Below are positions 18,992 to 29,793 of a stretch of DNA of 64,000 nt, one piece after another (positions within the stretch are counted from its first letter, which is position 1; every line of letters starts with the position of its first letter). The notes below the pieces were generated by a model. The model saw nothing but the letters and a program-made list of their open reading frames with translations, ran no database searches and was not told the DNA's origin. The DNA comes from Rhodocyclus purpureus. Lineage in GTDB: Bacteria; Pseudomonadota; Gammaproteobacteria; Burkholderiales; Rhodocyclaceae. The DNA is taken from NCBI RefSeq assembly GCF_016653115.1, contig NZ_NHRX01000066.1, positions 1-64,000 of the forward strand. The letters are read 5' to 3'. The translations under genes and the position numbers were made by a program.

Positions 18992-20575
18992 ATGATGAAT
19001 GTGATGCGCAGCGGCCTGCTGGCCGCCATCCTCTGCCTCCTCGGCGTTTTCGCCAGCTTTTCCGTGGCGGCGCGAGAAGCGGAGACGCTGACGATCGGGA
19101 TGTTCGCTGATCGGCCGGCTGCCATCCTTGAGCCGGTGCATCAGGCCATGGTCTCGGCCCGCGTTGCGCCCGTCGACGAGCCGCTGGTGGTCAGCTGGTC
19201 CGAATTCATCCGCACGCATGCCGTGGCCAGTACCCTGTGGGGGCTGTTGGCGCTGTCCGTGCTGATCGCAGGCCTATGGATTGCCCTCGGCCATCGGCGG
19301 CTGCGTGATGCGCACGCCCGCCTGGCGCTGAAAAACGAGGAACTCGCCCTGTTGCGCAAGGGCTTCGAGCATTCATGGAGTTCGATCGTCATCACCGACG
19401 CCAATCCGGAGACGGGCTATCTGGTCGAGACAGCCAACCCGGCGTTCTGCGCGATGACCGGATACAGCCTGGACGAGCTGCGTGGCCATAGCCTGAAGCG
19501 GCTCCAGGGGCCCGACACCGACCCGGAGGTGATCGAGCGTCTTCGTCAATGCCTGCGCGAAGGTCGCTATTTCGACGGCACCACCGTCAATTACCGCAAG
19601 GACGGCAAGCCCTACACCGTGCGCTGGAACATTTCCCCGGTACGCGACGAACAGGGCAGGATCACGCATTTCGTATCGATGCAGCAGGACCTGAGCGCGC
19701 GCATCGAGGCCGAACGGATGCGCGACCTGCTCGCCAGTGCGTTCAACGCAACCAGCGACTCGGTGATCATCACCGATACTCGGCAGCGCATCCTCTTCGC
19801 CAACCAGGCGCTGGCCGAATTGACCGGCTACCCGCTCGAAGAGGTGCTGGGCAAGACCCCGGCCCTGTTCAGTTCCGGAAAGCACGATGCCGGGTTTTAC
19901 GCACGCTTGCGTGACTTGCTCGGGAGCGGGAAGGATTTCCAGGCGACTTTCGTCAATCGACGCGCCGACGGCAGCCTCTATTACTCGGCGCAGAGCATTT
20001 CGCCGATCCTCAACGACAAGGGGGGCGTCACGCATTACGTCAGTGTCGGCAAGGATGTGACGAAACAGGTCGAATCCGAGCAGAAGTGGCGACAGGAGGC
20101 GGTCGAAGACAAACTCACCGGCCTGCACACGCGCCGCCATGGCGAAGAACTGGCGAAAAAATCGGCGCTCAGGGCGCATGCCCTGGCCACGCCCCTGGCC
20201 GTCATCGTCTGCGACATCGATCATTTCAAGCGCGTCAATGACAGCTTCGGTCACGCTGCCGGCGACCGTGTGTTGGCTGCGGTGGCGCACAGCTTGCGCC
20301 AGGCGGTGCGCAGTGCCGACGTCGTCATCCGCTGGGGCGGTGAGGAGTTCGTGATCCTGCTCGACAACTGCCCGCAGGCAGCTGCCGTCGACCTGGCCGA
20401 ACGAATTCGTCGCCAGGTCGAGGCGCAGCCGGATGCGGAGGTGGGTACCGTGACGCTGTCCCTGGGCCTGGCGATGCTCCGTCTTGATGAGACGATCGAG
20501 CAGAGCATCGCGCGCGCGGATGCAGCGCTCTACCAGTCAAAGCACGGCGGACGGAACCGCGTCTCGCTGGCTTGA
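18992..20575 (+). CDS. Diguanylate cyclase with two PAS domains and a vestigial sensor domain
   Basis: It makes cyclic di-GMP. The 527 residues carry a signal peptide (1-27), a short periplasmic part, one membrane helix (about 80-99), PAS 1 (about 120-235), PAS 2 (about 245-358) and a GGDEF domain with GGEEF at 449-453. The inhibitory I-site RxxD is at 440-443 with canonical spacing. The periplasmic part begins like a PhnD-type binding domain (LTIGMFADRPAAI) and jumps after about 30 residues to a membrane-proximal end, so most of a ligand-binding domain seems deleted in frame. The cyclase itself looks intact. Confidence 0.9.
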   Translation: MMNVMRSGLLAAILCLLGVFASFSVAAREAETLTIGMFADRPAAILEPVHQAMVSARVAPVDEPLVVSWSEFIRTHAVASTLWGLLALSVLIAGLWIALGHRRLRDAHARLALKNEELALLRKGFEHSWSSIVITDANPETGYLVETANPAFCAMTGYSLDELRGHSLKRLQGPDTDPEVIERLRQCLREGRYFDGTTVNYRKDGKPYTVRWNISPVRDEQGRITHFVSMQQDLSARIEAERMRDLLASAFNATSDSVIITDTRQRILFANQALAELTGYPLEEVLGKTPALFSSGKHDAGFYARLRDLLGSGKDFQATFVNRRADGSLYYSAQSISPILNDKGGVTHYVSVGKDVTKQVESEQKWRQEAVEDKLTGLHTRRHGEELAKKSALRAHALATPLAVIVCDIDHFKRVNDSFGHAAGDRVLAAVAHSLRQAVRSADVVIRWGGEEFVILLDNCPQAAAVDLAERIRRQVEAQPDAEVGTVTLSLGLAMLRLDETIEQSIARADAALYQSKHGGRNRVSLA

Positions 20576-20615
20576 GCCGATCCCGGGCGGCGGATGGCGC
20601 CGGTCGGGTAGCTTT

Positions 20616-20954
20616 TCAGCCGTCGAGCAGGCGGCTGGTCCTGGCGGCCATGATGAAATCGTTTTCGTGCAGGCCGTCGATCTCGTGCGTGCTCCACACG
20701 ATTTCCGCCCAACCCCAGCCGAAGCTGATGTCCGGGTGATGCCCCTCGCGCTCGGCCAGTTCGCCGAGGCGAGACACGAAAGCCAGCGCCGTGCGAAAGT
20801 CCGGGAACGCGATGCGGCGCCGCAGCCGCCGTCCTCCCTCGGCCAAGGTCCATTCCGGAACCTGCGGCATGAGCGCCCGGGCTTCTGCCTCGCTCAGCGG
20901 CGGAATGCCGCCCTGGCAGGGAACACAGGATCTGGTGCAGAACTCGCCGCTCAT
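20616..20954 (-). CDS. 4a-hydroxytetrahydrobiopterin dehydratase (pterin carbinolamine dehydratase)
   Basis: It recycles the pterin cofactor by dehydrating the 4a-carbinolamine. It has 112 residues with the family's N-terminal C-x2-C segment (SCVPCQGGIPPL) and the active-site pattern EGHHPDIS near 70, followed by W-x2-V-x-W-like strands. No phenylalanine hydroxylase is in view, so the in vivo partner is uncertain. It lies 48 bp after dodecin on the same strand. Confidence 0.9.
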   Translation of the reverse strand: MSGEFCTRSCVPCQGGIPPLSEAEARALMPQVPEWTLAEGGRRLRRRIAFPDFRTALAFVSRLGELAEREGHHPDISFGWGWAEIVWSTHEIDGLHENDFIMAARTSRLLDG

Positions 20955-21002
20955 GGCATTCTCCTCGGGGATTCGGGCCAGCCGACAGGGGATCGTCTCG
21001 AA

Positions 21003-21215
21003 TCAGCTCGATTCGAGACGGAAGCCGATCTTCAGCGTGACCTGGAAGTGCGCCACCTTGCCGTCGACGACGTGGCCACGTGTTTCGACGACCTCGAACC
21101 AGTCGATGTGGCGGACCGTCTTCGCCGTGGTTTCGATCGCATTGCGGATGGCGTCATCGCTGCTAAGCGACGACGAGCCGACGACTTCGATCAGGTTGTA
21201 AACGTGGTCAGGCAT
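21003..21215 (-). CDS. Dodecin (flavin-binding protein)
   Basis: Dodecins are about 70-residue proteins that form dodecameric shells and store flavins. This one has 70 residues. MPDHVYNLIEVVGSSS, the stacking Trp in HIDWFEV, and the C-terminal VAHFQVTLKIGFRLE strand are diagnostic. GAGGAG lies seven bases before the ATG at 21215. Confidence 0.93.
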   Translation of the reverse strand: MPDHVYNLIEVVGSSSLSSDDAIRNAIETTAKTVRHIDWFEVVETRGHVVDGKVAHFQVTLKIGFRLESS

Positions 21216-21477
21216 GGGCTTGCTCCTCGAGTGGGTCGGGCGAAGGGGACGCGCCGCCAGCGACAGCCGGGAAACGGCTGGCCGGAACGGCAGTGCCGCT
21301 GGCGCTGCTGCGTACGCTGCCCTTACAGCATACCGGCAAATCCCTTGGTATGCCAAATGAAACACGCGATGCTTGGCACCGCTGGCCGCCGCTGACCTCC
21401 TGGCCAATTCACTGCACGCGTTCCGCGTAGCCCAACTCGTCATGCAGGGAGAGAAGCCCGATTCAGTCAGGAGTTCG

Positions 21478-21842
21478 CTTCAATGCCGTCATTGCGAGGC
21501 GCGCAGCGCCGTGGCAATCCAGTTCGTTCTTCTGAACTTGCGGCGTTCCAGCTATACACGAGTGAATCTGCAAGAGCCCTACGCCCTGGATCGCCACGCC
21601 CTGCGGGCTCGCGATGACGCGTCGGCATCCCGTCATTGCGAGGCGCGTAGCGCCGTGGCAATCCGGTTCGTTCGTTCTTCCATTCCCGAGTCAATGCTGG
21701 CTATCCTCGGGCGAACCGATGTCAGCCCTACGCCCTGGATCGCCACGCCCTTCGGGCTCGCGATGACGGGGCTGCTGATCGCGACGGCTTCGGCAGGCCA
21801 GTTCAGCCGATGTTTCACGAAATTGTTCCACGTTTCACGTTA
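21478..21842. repeat. Long-hairpin repeat locus 2 (two units) with a conserved terminal module
   Basis: Two units have the arm GTCATTGCGAGGCGC-GTGGCAATCC and the inverse arm GGATCGCCACGCC-CTCGCGATGAC. The first has the 63-bp centre typical of locus 3; the second has an unrelated centre. The module at 21777-21842 (GGCTTCGGCAG to GTTTCACGTTAA) recurs at 43600-43665. No gene lies between dodecin (21215) and tRNA-Pro. Confidence 0.8.
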
Positions 21843-21869
21843 ACCCATCGGGTTGTTTCCACTCTGCGT

Positions 21870-21935
21870 CGAACCCGATGAACGACTTCGTGTTTTTCGT
21901 GCATTTCGTGACCGACTGCTTTTGTCAGGATGCAC
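21870..21935. repeat. CACGAAA-type dispersed repeat, second copy
   Basis: This is similar over about 60 bp to 5558-5622 (GATGAACGACTTCGT, TTTTTCGTGCATTTCGTG, ACTGCTTTTG). It lies just downstream of the long-hairpin repeats. Confidence 0.55.
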
Positions 21936-21958
21936 CGGTTTGCTTCCCGAAGCAGCAC

Positions 21959-21994
21959 AAGCAAAAGGCCACTCCTGAGAGTGGCCTTTTGCTT
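21959..21994 (-). terminator. Intrinsic terminator after tRNA-Pro
   Basis: A perfect 16-bp stem (AAGCAAAAGGCCACTC with its complement) closes around a four-base loop, nine bases past the tRNA 3' end. The T-rich stem strand supplies the U-tract. Confidence 0.85.
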
Positions 21995-22002
21995 GAATCG
22001 AT

Positions 22003-22080
<78 letters not shown>

Positions 22081-22090
22081 CGAAGGCCGC

Positions 22091-22119
22091 ATTATAGCGG
22101 AAAAAATGGATCGTGCCTA
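22091..22119 (-). promoter_or_regulatory. Promoter of tRNA-Pro
   Basis: A consensus -10 TATAAT (reverse complement of 22091-22096) is preceded, 17 bases upstream, by TAGGCA (22114-22119). It sits 12 bp before the tRNA and just after the merR stop. Confidence 0.6.
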
Positions 22120-22593
22120 AGAGGATCCTGCATTTTTTTCTTCGCCCGGGGTCTCGGCGCGCGTCAGCAGCCGGGCGATGTCGAGCAGTTCGGCACGCAG
22201 TTCGCTGCGCTGGTCGGTGCGCAGTCCGGCCAGCTCCGGCGAACGCTCCTCTGCGGCCGGCCGCGCCGCAGCGGGCGGGCCGGGCTGGGTGGGCTGGGCG
22301 ACGCTCGGCATGTCGGCGAGACGGTTGCGCGCGCCGCTGATGGTGAAGCCCTCGTTGTAGAGCAGCTCGCGAATGCGGCGGACCAGCAGCACCTCGTGAT
22401 GCTGGTAATAGCGGCGGTTCCCCCGCCGCTTGACCGGCTTCAGTTGCGTGAATTCCTGCTCCCAGTAGCGCAGCACGTGCGGCTTGACACAGCAGAGTTC
22501 ACTCACTTCGCCGATAGTGAAATAGCGCTTCGCCGGGATCGGCGGCAACGCTTCGTTGCCGAGGCCTTTACTTGCTGGATCCATTGTTGGCAT
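22117..22593 (-). CDS. MerR family transcriptional regulator (ihfA-adjacent type)
   Basis: This protein of about 158 residues has an N-terminal MerR winged helix ([22 protein letters not shown], then RRGNRRYYQ) and a dimerisation helix, then a Pro/Ala-rich linker. There are no metal-binding cysteines at the C-terminus, so the inducer is unknown. The longest frame begins with TTG at 22599; the ATG at 22593 is more likely. The start lies inside the 3' end of ihfA, indicating coupling. This ihfA-merR pair is widely conserved in betaproteobacteria. Confidence 0.85.
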   Translation of the reverse strand: MPTMDPASKGLGNEALPPIPAKRYFTIGEVSELCCVKPHVLRYWEQEFTQLKPVKRRGNRRYYQHHEVLLVRRIRELLYNEGFTISGARNRLADMPSVAQPTQPGPPAAARPAAEERSPELAGLRTDQRSELRAELLDIARLLTRAETPGEEKNAGSS

Positions 22594-22870
22594 TTTCAAC
22601 CTCGGCCTTCAGCTTCTGGCTGGCATGGAAGGTGACGACGCGGCGCGCGCTGATCGGGATTTCCTCGCCCGTCTTGGGGTTGCGTCCGGGACGCTGCGGC
22701 TTGTCGCGCAACTGGAAGTTGCCGAAGCCCGACAGCTTGACGCCGTCGCCTTTCTCGAGCGCGTTGCGGATTTCCTCGAAGAACGCTTCCACCATCTCCT
22801 TGGCTTCGCGCTTGTTGAGGCCGACCTTCTCGAAGAGCAGGTCGGCGAGTTCTGCTTTGGTCAGGGTCAT
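22568..22870 (-). CDS. ihfA: Integration host factor subunit alpha
   Basis: This 100-residue nucleoid protein bends DNA as a heterodimer with Ihf[43 protein letters not shown] (beta-arm with the intercalating Pro) and the C-terminal helix are intact. It lies 12 bp after pheT, the usual order. Confidence 0.96.
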   Translation of the reverse strand: MTLTKAELADLLFEKVGLNKREAKEMVEAFFEEIRNALEKGDGVKLSGFGNFQLRDKPQRPGRNPKTGEEIPISARRVVTFHASQKLKAEVENANNGSSK

Positions 22871-22882
22871 GCTCTTCCCTCA

Positions 22883-25273
22883 TCAGGCGCGCAGTTGCGC
22901 CGAAAACGCCTGGTGGGCATAGTCGATCAGTTGTTGCATCGCGGCATCGACTTCCGCGTCCTGCAAGGTCTTTTGAGTGTCTTGCATGACTATACGGAAA
23001 GCAAGGCTTTTCTTCCCGGCGGCGACGCCCTTGCCGGTGTAGATGTCGAACAGGCGAATATCCTGGACGAGCGCCGGGCGATGCGCATGGAGGCCGTCGA
23101 GCAGTGCCTGCAGCGGCAGCTCATGGTCGACGACCAGCGCCAGGTCGCGGATCGCCGGCGGCTGCTTCGAGACCTCGGCGAACTGCGGCAGGCGCGCACG
23201 CGTCAGCGCGGCGAGTTCGAGTTCGCAGACGACGGGCGCCTGCGGCAACTCGTACTGCTGCACCCACTGCGGGTGCAGTTCGCCGATGAAGCCGATCGCC
23301 TCGCCGTCGAGCAGGACGCGCGCGCAGCGGCCGGGGTGCAGCGCCGGGTGCGTCGCCTTCTCGAAGCGTGCGACCGCCGGCAGCAGCAGGGCTTCGAGGT
23401 CGCCCTTGAGGTCGAAGAAGTCGACCGCACGTGCCGGGCTACCCCATTGTTCGGGTGTCGCTCCGCCGAAGGCGAGCAGGCCGAGACGCCAGGGCTGTTC
23501 GAAACCTTCGACCTGCGTCCCGGTCCGGGTTGAAGTCTGCTCGCTGCGCAGGAAGCAGCGGCCGGTCTCGAAGATGCGCACGCGGTTCTGGCGGCGTCGC
23601 AGGTTGGCCTGCAGCGTGCCGACGAGTCCGCCGAGCAGGGTCGAGCGCATCACCGCGAGCTGGCTGGCGATCGGGTTGGCGAGGCGCACCGGGTTCGCGT
23701 TGGCGGCGAAATCGGCCTCGCGCGCTTCCTCGACGAAGGCGAAGTTGATCACTTCCTGGAAGCCGCGGTCGGCCAGCGTCTGGCGCAGGCGCGAAAGCGC
23801 GCGCGCATCCTCGCTCTGCGGCAGCATGGAGAGGCGCGCGCGCGGCGGCAGCGACGGGATGTTGTCGTAGCCGTGCAGGCGTGCGATTTCCTCGATCAGG
23901 TCCTCCTCGATCTCGATGTCGAAGCGGTACGAGGGCGGCGTCACGACGAAGTCGTCGCCTTCGCGCTGGCAGTCGAGCGCGAGGCGCGTGAGCAGACCGG
24001 CGATCGCATCGGGCGTGAAGTCGACGCCGAGGACGCGCGCGACGCGCGCGCTGCGCAGGCGGACCGGCGTGCGCTGCGGCAACTCGGCCACCGCTTCGCT
24101 GACCGGACCGGCCTGGCCGCCGCAGATGGCGATCACGAGCTCGCTGGCGCGTTCGAGCGCGCGGCGGGCGAGTTCGAAGTCGACGCCGCGCTCGAAGCGG
24201 TGCGAGGCGTCGGAGGCGAAGCCGTAGCGGCGCGCACGACCGGCGATCGCGGCCGGCGCGAAGAAGGCCGATTCGAGGAACAGCTCGCGCGTCTCCAGCG
24301 TGATGCCGCTTTCCTCGCCACCCATGATGCCGGCCATCGCCAGCGGCTTCTCGTCATCGGCGATGACGAGCACGTCGGCGGCGAGTTCCAGCGTCTGCTC
24401 GTTGAGCAGCAGGAGCTTCTCGCCTGGACGCGCCATGCGCGCGCGCACGGTGCCGGCAAGGCGTGCGTTGTCGAAGGCGTGCAGGGGCTGCCCGAGTTCG
24501 AGCATGACGTAGTTGGTGATGTCGACCAGCGCCGAGATCGAGCGGATGCCGCTGCGCTGCAGGCGACGGACCATCCATTCCGGGCTCGCCGCGCGCGCAT
24601 CGACGCCGCTGATGACGCGGCCGCAGTAGCGCGGGCAGGCGGCCGGCGCCTCCAGCGCGACCGGACGGGTCACTTCGCTGGTGACGGCGACCGGGGCGAT
24701 CTCCGGGAAGACGGCCCGGGCGCCGGTGAGCGCTGCGACCTCGCGCGCGATTCCCGTGAGCGACAGGCAGTCGGCGCGGTTCGGCGTCAGCTTCAGCGTC
24801 AGCATGCGGTCGTCGAGGTCGAGCAGGCGGCGCAGGTCGTCGCCGGCGACCGCATCGGCGGCGAGCGGCAGCAGCCCCGAGGCGTCCTCGTCGATGCCGA
24901 GTTCCTTGGCCGAGCAGAGCATCCCCGACGACTCGATGCCGCGCACCTTGGCGACCTTGATCACGAAGTTGCCGGGCAGCACGGCACCGGGCAGCGCGCA
25001 GGGAACCTTCATGCCGACGGCGACGTTCGGCGCACCGCAGACGATCTGTTGCACCGTTCCGTTGCCGATATCGACGCGGCAGACGTTGAGCCGGTCGGCG
25101 TTCGGATGCTTGCTCACTTCGAGCACGTGGCCGACGACAACCTGGGTGAAGGGCGGCGCGACGGCTTCGTCTTCCTCGACTTCGAGGCCGGCCATGGTCA
25201 GGAGGTGCGAAAGCTCGTCACCGCTGCATTCGGTGGCGACGAAGGAACGGAGCCAGGATTCGGAGAATTTCAT
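22883..25273 (-). CDS. pheT: Phenylalanine--tRNA ligase subunit beta
   Basis: This is the 796-residue partner of PheS. It carries the N-terminal tRNA-binding OB domain (VVGHVLEVSKHPNADRL near 45), B3/B4 editing and B5 domains, and a C-terminal ferredoxin-like anticodon-binding domain (FSEVSKQPPAIRDLALVV onward). Length is normal for the bacterial beta subunit. It is separated from pheS by an unusually long 210-bp gap with a large hairpin. Confidence 0.96.
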   Translation of the reverse strand: MKFSESWLRSFVATECSGDELSHLLTMAGLEVEEDEAVAPPFTQVVVGHVLEVSKHPNADRLNVCRVDIGNGTVQQIVCGAPNVAVGMKVPCALPGAVLPGNFVIKVAKVRGIESSGMLCSAKELGIDEDASGLLPLAADAVAGDDLRRLLDLDDRMLTLKLTPNRADCLSLTGIAREVAALTGARAVFPEIAPVAVTSEVTRPVALEAPAACPRYCGRVISGVDARAASPEWMVRRLQRSGIRSISALVDITNYVMLELGQPLHAFDNARLAGTVRARMARPGEKLLLLNEQTLELAADVLVIADDEKPLAMAGIMGGEESGITLETRELFLESAFFAPAAIAGRARRYGFASDASHRFERGVDFELARRALERASELVIAICGGQAGPVSEAVAELPQRTPVRLRSARVARVLGVDFTPDAIAGLLTRLALDCQREGDDFVVTPPSYRFDIEIEEDLIEEIARLHGYDNIPSLPPRARLSMLPQSEDARALSRLRQTLADRGFQEVINFAFVEEAREADFAANANPVRLANPIASQLAVMRSTLLGGLVGTLQANLRRRQNRVRIFETGRCFLRSEQTSTRTGTQVEGFEQPWRLGLLAFGGATPEQWGSPARAVDFFDLKGDLEALLLPAVARFEKATHPALHPGRCARVLLDGEAIGFIGELHPQWVQQYELPQAPVVCELELAALTRARLPQFAEVSKQPPAIRDLALVVDHELPLQALLDGLHAHRPALVQDIRLFDIYTGKGVAAGKKSLAFRIVMQDTQKTLQDAEVDAAMQQLIDYAHQAFSAQLRA

Positions 25274-25365
25274 GATCGGTGTTTAGCTCGCGGCGGGTTC
25301 TTGACGGATCGGACGAGGGGGACTGGCGGCAGACGCGTGTCAGTCGAGGTTAACTTCAGCGCGGG

Positions 25366-25450
25366 AGATCTCGGGCCTTACGGCCCTCCCACGGGGGCTG
25401 TGCTGCGGGAGCCCCCGTGGGAGCGGCGTAAGCCGCGAATGTGCGCGTTT
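25366..25450. repeat. REP-like hairpin between pheS and pheT
   Basis: A 14-bp perfect inverted repeat, CTCCCACGGGGGCT (25386-25399) and its complement (25410-25423), is flanked by GGGCCTTACGGCCC and GCGGCGTAAGCCGC mini-palindromes. The order resembles two REP sequences facing each other. A related partial sequence occurs at 45290-45342. Confidence 0.65.
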
Positions 25451-25483
25451 CATGACATGGGGCGGCGGAGCTCGCCGTCAGGG

Positions 25484-26533
<1,050 letters not shown>

Positions 26534-26555
26534 TTACCGGAAAAACGACCGAAAA

Positions 26556-26581
26556 AAAAAGGAGGCGAGCGCCTCCTTTTT
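26556..26581 (-). terminator. Terminator/attenuator hairpin between rplT and pheS
   Basis: An 11-bp perfect stem (AAAAAGGAGGC with its complement, loop GAGC) is followed on the minus strand by nine T's. It lies 17 bp past the rplT stop and 26 bp before the pheS start, leaving no room for a separate pheS promoter after it. pheS transcription must therefore pass through it. Confidence 0.8.
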
Positions 26582-26597
26582 CGTTGCCTGTTCAGGC

Positions 26598-26957
26598 TCA
26601 GGCGGCGAGACCGGCCTTGGCTTGGACAGCCAGGGCGGCAAAAGCCGGCTTGTCGAAAACGGCCAGGTCGGCGAGGACCTTGCGGTCGACTTCGACGTTC
26701 GCCTTCTTCAGACCGTTCATGAAGGTGCTGTACTTCATACCGAGCTCGCGGGCGGCGGCGTTGATACGCGCGATCCACAGCGTGCGGAACTGACGCTTCC
26801 TCTGACGGCGGTCACGGTACTGGTACTGACCGGCCTTCATCACCGCCTGCTTGGCGATGCGGTATACGTTCTTACGGCGACCGCGGTAACCCTTGGCCTG
26901 GGCGAGGACCTTCTTGTGACGCGCGCGCGCCGTTACACCACGTTTGACTCTGGGCAT
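26598..26957 (-). CDS. rplT: Large ribosomal subunit protein bL20
   Basis: This 119-residue, very basic 23S rRNA-binding protein has the standard start [24 protein letters not shown]-type N-terminus. It lies 11 bp after rpmI. In other bacteria bL20 represses this operon's translation; I did not identify the RNA site here. Confidence 0.97.
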   Translation of the reverse strand: MPRVKRGVTARARHKKVLAQAKGYRGRRKNVYRIAKQAVMKAGQYQYRDRRQRKRQFRTLWIARINAAARELGMKYSTFMNGLKKANVEVDRKVLADLAVFDKPAFAALAVQAKAGLAA

Positions 26958-26968
26958 CTTTACTCTCC

Positions 26969-27166
26969 TTACGCGTACGGCATCATGGCGCGAACCTGGG
27001 CCTTGTCGGAATCATGGACTCCGGTCATGCCGCGCAGCTGGCGCTTGGTCTTGGTCGACTTCTTGGTCAGGATGTGGCGCTTGAACGCCTGCGACCGTTT
27101 GATGCCGCCGCTGGAGCGGATCTTGAACCGCTTGGCGGCCCCGCTCTTCGTCTTCATCTTGGGCAT
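26969..27166 (-). CDS. rpmI: Large ribosomal subunit protein bL35
   Basis: This 65-residue basic protein starts [15 protein letters not shown] and ends MMPYA. The start at 27166 has an AAAGGAG just upstream; the longer open frame to 27256 is non-coding. Confidence 0.96.
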   Translation of the reverse strand: MPKMKTKSGAAKRFKIRSSGGIKRSQAFKRHILTKKSTKTKRQLRGMTGVHDSDKAQVRAMMPYA

Positions 27167-27306
27167 TGAATGCTCCTTTTTGACATGGCTACGGGTGTCT
27201 CCCGGCGGGAGTCCTTGTCGACCCGGAACCAATTGGTGGTACTGCTGGTGCTGCAAGACCGGCCGGATATGCTGCCCTCCGGCCTGGGAAAAAACTTGGG
27301 CAAAGC

Positions 27307-27828
27307 TTACTTCTTCTTGTGCGGCGAGAGGATCATGATCATCTGCCGGCCTTCCATCTTCGGCATCTGCTCGACCACCGCGTACTCCTGCAGGTCGACC
27401 TTGATGCGTTCGATCTGGCGCATGCCGATTTCCTGGTGGGCCATCTCGCGGCCGCGGAAGCGCAGGGTCACCTTGACCTTATCCTCTTCCTCCAGGAAGC
27501 GCATCATGTTGCGCAGCTTGATCTGGTAGTCGTTTTCGTCGGTTCCCGGACGCAGCTTGACTTCCTTGACCTGGACCTGCTTCTGCTTGAGCTTCTGCTC
27601 GTGCTGCCGCTTCTGTTCCTGGTACTTGAACTTGCCGTAGTCCATGATCCGGCAGACCGGCGGGCTCGCCATCGGGGCGATCTCGACGAGATCGACCTCG
27701 GCGTCCTCTGCCATCTGCAGGGCGGTTCTGACACTGACGATTCCGAGCTGTTCACCTTCGACGCCGAGCAGGCGGACTTCCGGTGCGTTGATCTCTTCGT
27801 TCAGGCGGTGCGACTTTTGCAGTGCGAT
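27307..27828 (-). CDS. infC: Translation initiation factor IF-3 (ATC start)
   Basis: IF-3 checks start-codon pairing on the 30S subunit. No ATG/GTG/TTG gives a full protein: the first ATG in frame (27714) would remove 38 residues of the N-terminal domain. An ATC at 27826-27828, seven bases after GAGGAG, yields a 173-residue protein beginning [21 protein letters not shown], the family N-terminus. Non-canonical AUU/AUC starts are the known basis of IF-3 autoregulation in enterobacteria. It lies 26 bp after thrS. Confidence 0.95.
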   Translation of the reverse strand: MALQKSHRLNEEINAPEVRLLGVEGEQLGIVSVRTALQMAEDAEVDLVEIAPMASPPVCRIMDYGKFKYQEQKRQHEQKLKQKQVQVKEVKLRPGTDENDYQIKLRNMMRFLEEEDKVKVTLRFRGREMAHQEIGMRQIERIKVDLQEYAVVEQMPKMEGRQMIMILSPHKKK

Positions 27829-27854
27829 GGTCTCGCTCCTCGTTTCGACAAAAA

Positions 27855-29771
27855 CTAAGCCGTGCCACTTCGCGCCGCGACTTCGGCCTGAAGTCGCTCG
27901 ACCAAGGCCTCGATCGTCATCTGTCCGAGGTCCTGACCGCCGCGGGTTCGCACGGCTACCAGATTGGCTGCCATTTCCTTGTCGCCGACGACGATCTGGT
28001 AAGGCAGCCTGTTCAAGCTATGTTCGCGTATTTTATAAGTAATTTTTTCGTTGCGCAAATCGGCTTCGACGCGCAGGCCGGCGCGGCGTAGCGTTTCTGC
28101 AACACCCGCCGCGTATTCGCCCTGTTTCTCGGAGATGTTGAGCACCACCGCCTGCACCGGCGACAGCCACAGGGGCATCGCGCCGGCGTAGTGTTCGATC
28201 AGGATGCCGATGAAACGCTCGAGCGAACCGAGGATCGCGCGGTGCAGCATCACCGGAACGTGGCGCTCGTTGTCCTCGCCGACGTACTCGGCGCCGAGGC
28301 GCTGCGGCAACGAGAAGTCGAGCTGCAGCGTGCCGCACTGCCAGACGCGGCCCAGGCAGTCCTTCAGCGAAAACTCGATCTTCGGGCCGTAGAAGGCGCC
28401 CTCGCCGGGCTGCAGCTCGTAGGCCAGACCCTTGGCGGCGAGTTCCTGCGCCAGCGCGCTTTCCGCCTTGTCCCAGGTCTCGTCGGCACCGATGCGCTTC
28501 TCCGGCCGCGTCGACAGCTTGACCAGGATGTCGGTGAAGCCGAAGTCGGCATAGACGCGCTGCAGGAGGTCGATGAAGGCCGAGGTCTCCGGACCGATCT
28601 GTTCTTCGGTGCAGAAGATGTGCGCGTCGTCCTGAACGAAGCCGCGCACGCGCATGATCCCGTGCAGCGAGCCCGACGGCTCGTTGCGGTGGCAGGAGCC
28701 GAATTCGGCCAGACGCAGCGGCAGGTCGCGGTAGCTGCGCAGGCCCTGGTTGAAGATCTGGATGTGGCCGGGACAGTTCATCGGCTTGACCGCGTAGTCG
28801 CGGTTTTCCGACGAGGTGGTGAACATGTTCTCGGCGTAGTTCTGCCAGTGCCCGGACTTCTCCCACAGCGAGCGGTCCATCACCTGCGGCGTCTTCACCT
28901 CGCGGTAGCCGTTGTCGTTGAGCACGCGGCGCATGTACTGCTCGACTTCCTGCCAGATGGTCCAGCCCTTCGGGTGCCAGAAGACCATCCCCGGTGCTTC
29001 TTCCTGCAGGTGGAAGAGGTCGAGGTGCTTGCCGATGCGGCGGTGGTCGCGCTTCTCGGCTTCCTCGAGCATGTGCAGGTAGGCGGCGAGGTCTTCCTTC
29101 TTCGCAAAGGCGGTGCCGTAGATGCGCTGCAGCTGCTCGTTCTTCTGATCACCGCGCCAGTAGGCGCCGGCCACCTTCATCAGCTTGAACACCTTCAGCT
29201 TGCCGGTTGACGGGACGTGCGGGCCGCGGCAGAGGTCGACGAAGTCGCCCTGGCGGTAGAGCGAGACGTCCTGATCAGCCGGAATCGCCTCGATCAGTTC
29301 GGCCTTGTACTTCTCGCCCTGCTCACGGAAGAAGGCAGTGGCGTCGTCGCGCGGAAGCACCGAGCGCGTCACCGGCTCGTCCTTCTTCGCCAGTTCGCCC
29401 ATGCGCTTCTCGATCGCCGCCAAGTCTTCCGGGGTGAACGGACGCGAGTAGGCGAAGTCGTAGTAGAAGCCGTTCTCGATGACCGGACCGATCGTCACCT
29501 GCGCGTCCGGGTACAGTTCCTTGACTGCTGCGGCCAGCAGGTGCGCCGTCGAGTGGCGGATGATCTCGAGGCCTTCGGCGTCGCGCTCGGTGACGATGGC
29601 CAGTTCGCTGTCGCGCTCGATGACGAAGCTCGTATCGACGAGCTTGCCGTCGACCTTGCCGGCCAGCGCGACGCGCGCCAGGCCCGCGCCGATCGAGGCG
29701 GCGACTGCGCCGACCGAGACCGGTGCGTCGAAAGAGCGGAGGGAACCATCGGGGAGTTTGATCTGGGGCAT
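27855..29771 (-). CDS. thrS: Threonine--tRNA ligase
   Basis: This class II synthetase has 638 residues: TGS domain (about 1-62), SAD editing domain with HSTAHLL and the RGPHV motif, catalytic core with motif 2 [15 protein letters not shown], and the anticodon-binding domain at the end ([13 protein letters not shown]). The zinc Cys is in KPMNCPGH. The frame is open another 35 codons upstream, but family start and length point to the ATG at 29771. It heads the operon infC-rpmI-rplT-pheST-ihfA. Confidence 0.96.
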   Translation of the reverse strand: MPQIKLPDGSLRSFDAPVSVGAVAASIGAGLARVALAGKVDGKLVDTSFVIERDSELAIVTERDAEGLEIIRHSTAHLLAAAVKELYPDAQVTIGPVIENGFYYDFAYSRPFTPEDLAAIEKRMGELAKKDEPVTRSVLPRDDATAFFREQGEKYKAELIEAIPADQDVSLYRQGDFVDLCRGPHVPSTGKLKVFKLMKVAGAYWRGDQKNEQLQRIYGTAFAKKEDLAAYLHMLEEAEKRDHRRIGKHLDLFHLQEEAPGMVFWHPKGWTIWQEVEQYMRRVLNDNGYREVKTPQVMDRSLWEKSGHWQNYAENMFTTSSENRDYAVKPMNCPGHIQIFNQGLRSYRDLPLRLAEFGSCHRNEPSGSLHGIMRVRGFVQDDAHIFCTEEQIGPETSAFIDLLQRVYADFGFTDILVKLSTRPEKRIGADETWDKAESALAQELAAKGLAYELQPGEGAFYGPKIEFSLKDCLGRVWQCGTLQLDFSLPQRLGAEYVGEDNERHVPVMLHRAILGSLERFIGILIEHYAGAMPLWLSPVQAVVLNISEKQGEYAAGVAETLRRAGLRVEADLRNEKITYKIREHSLNRLPYQIVVGDKEMAANLVAVRTRGGQDLGQMTIEALVERLQAEVAARSGTA

Positions 29772-29793
29772 GAGTGTTCCGGTCACGGAAGTG

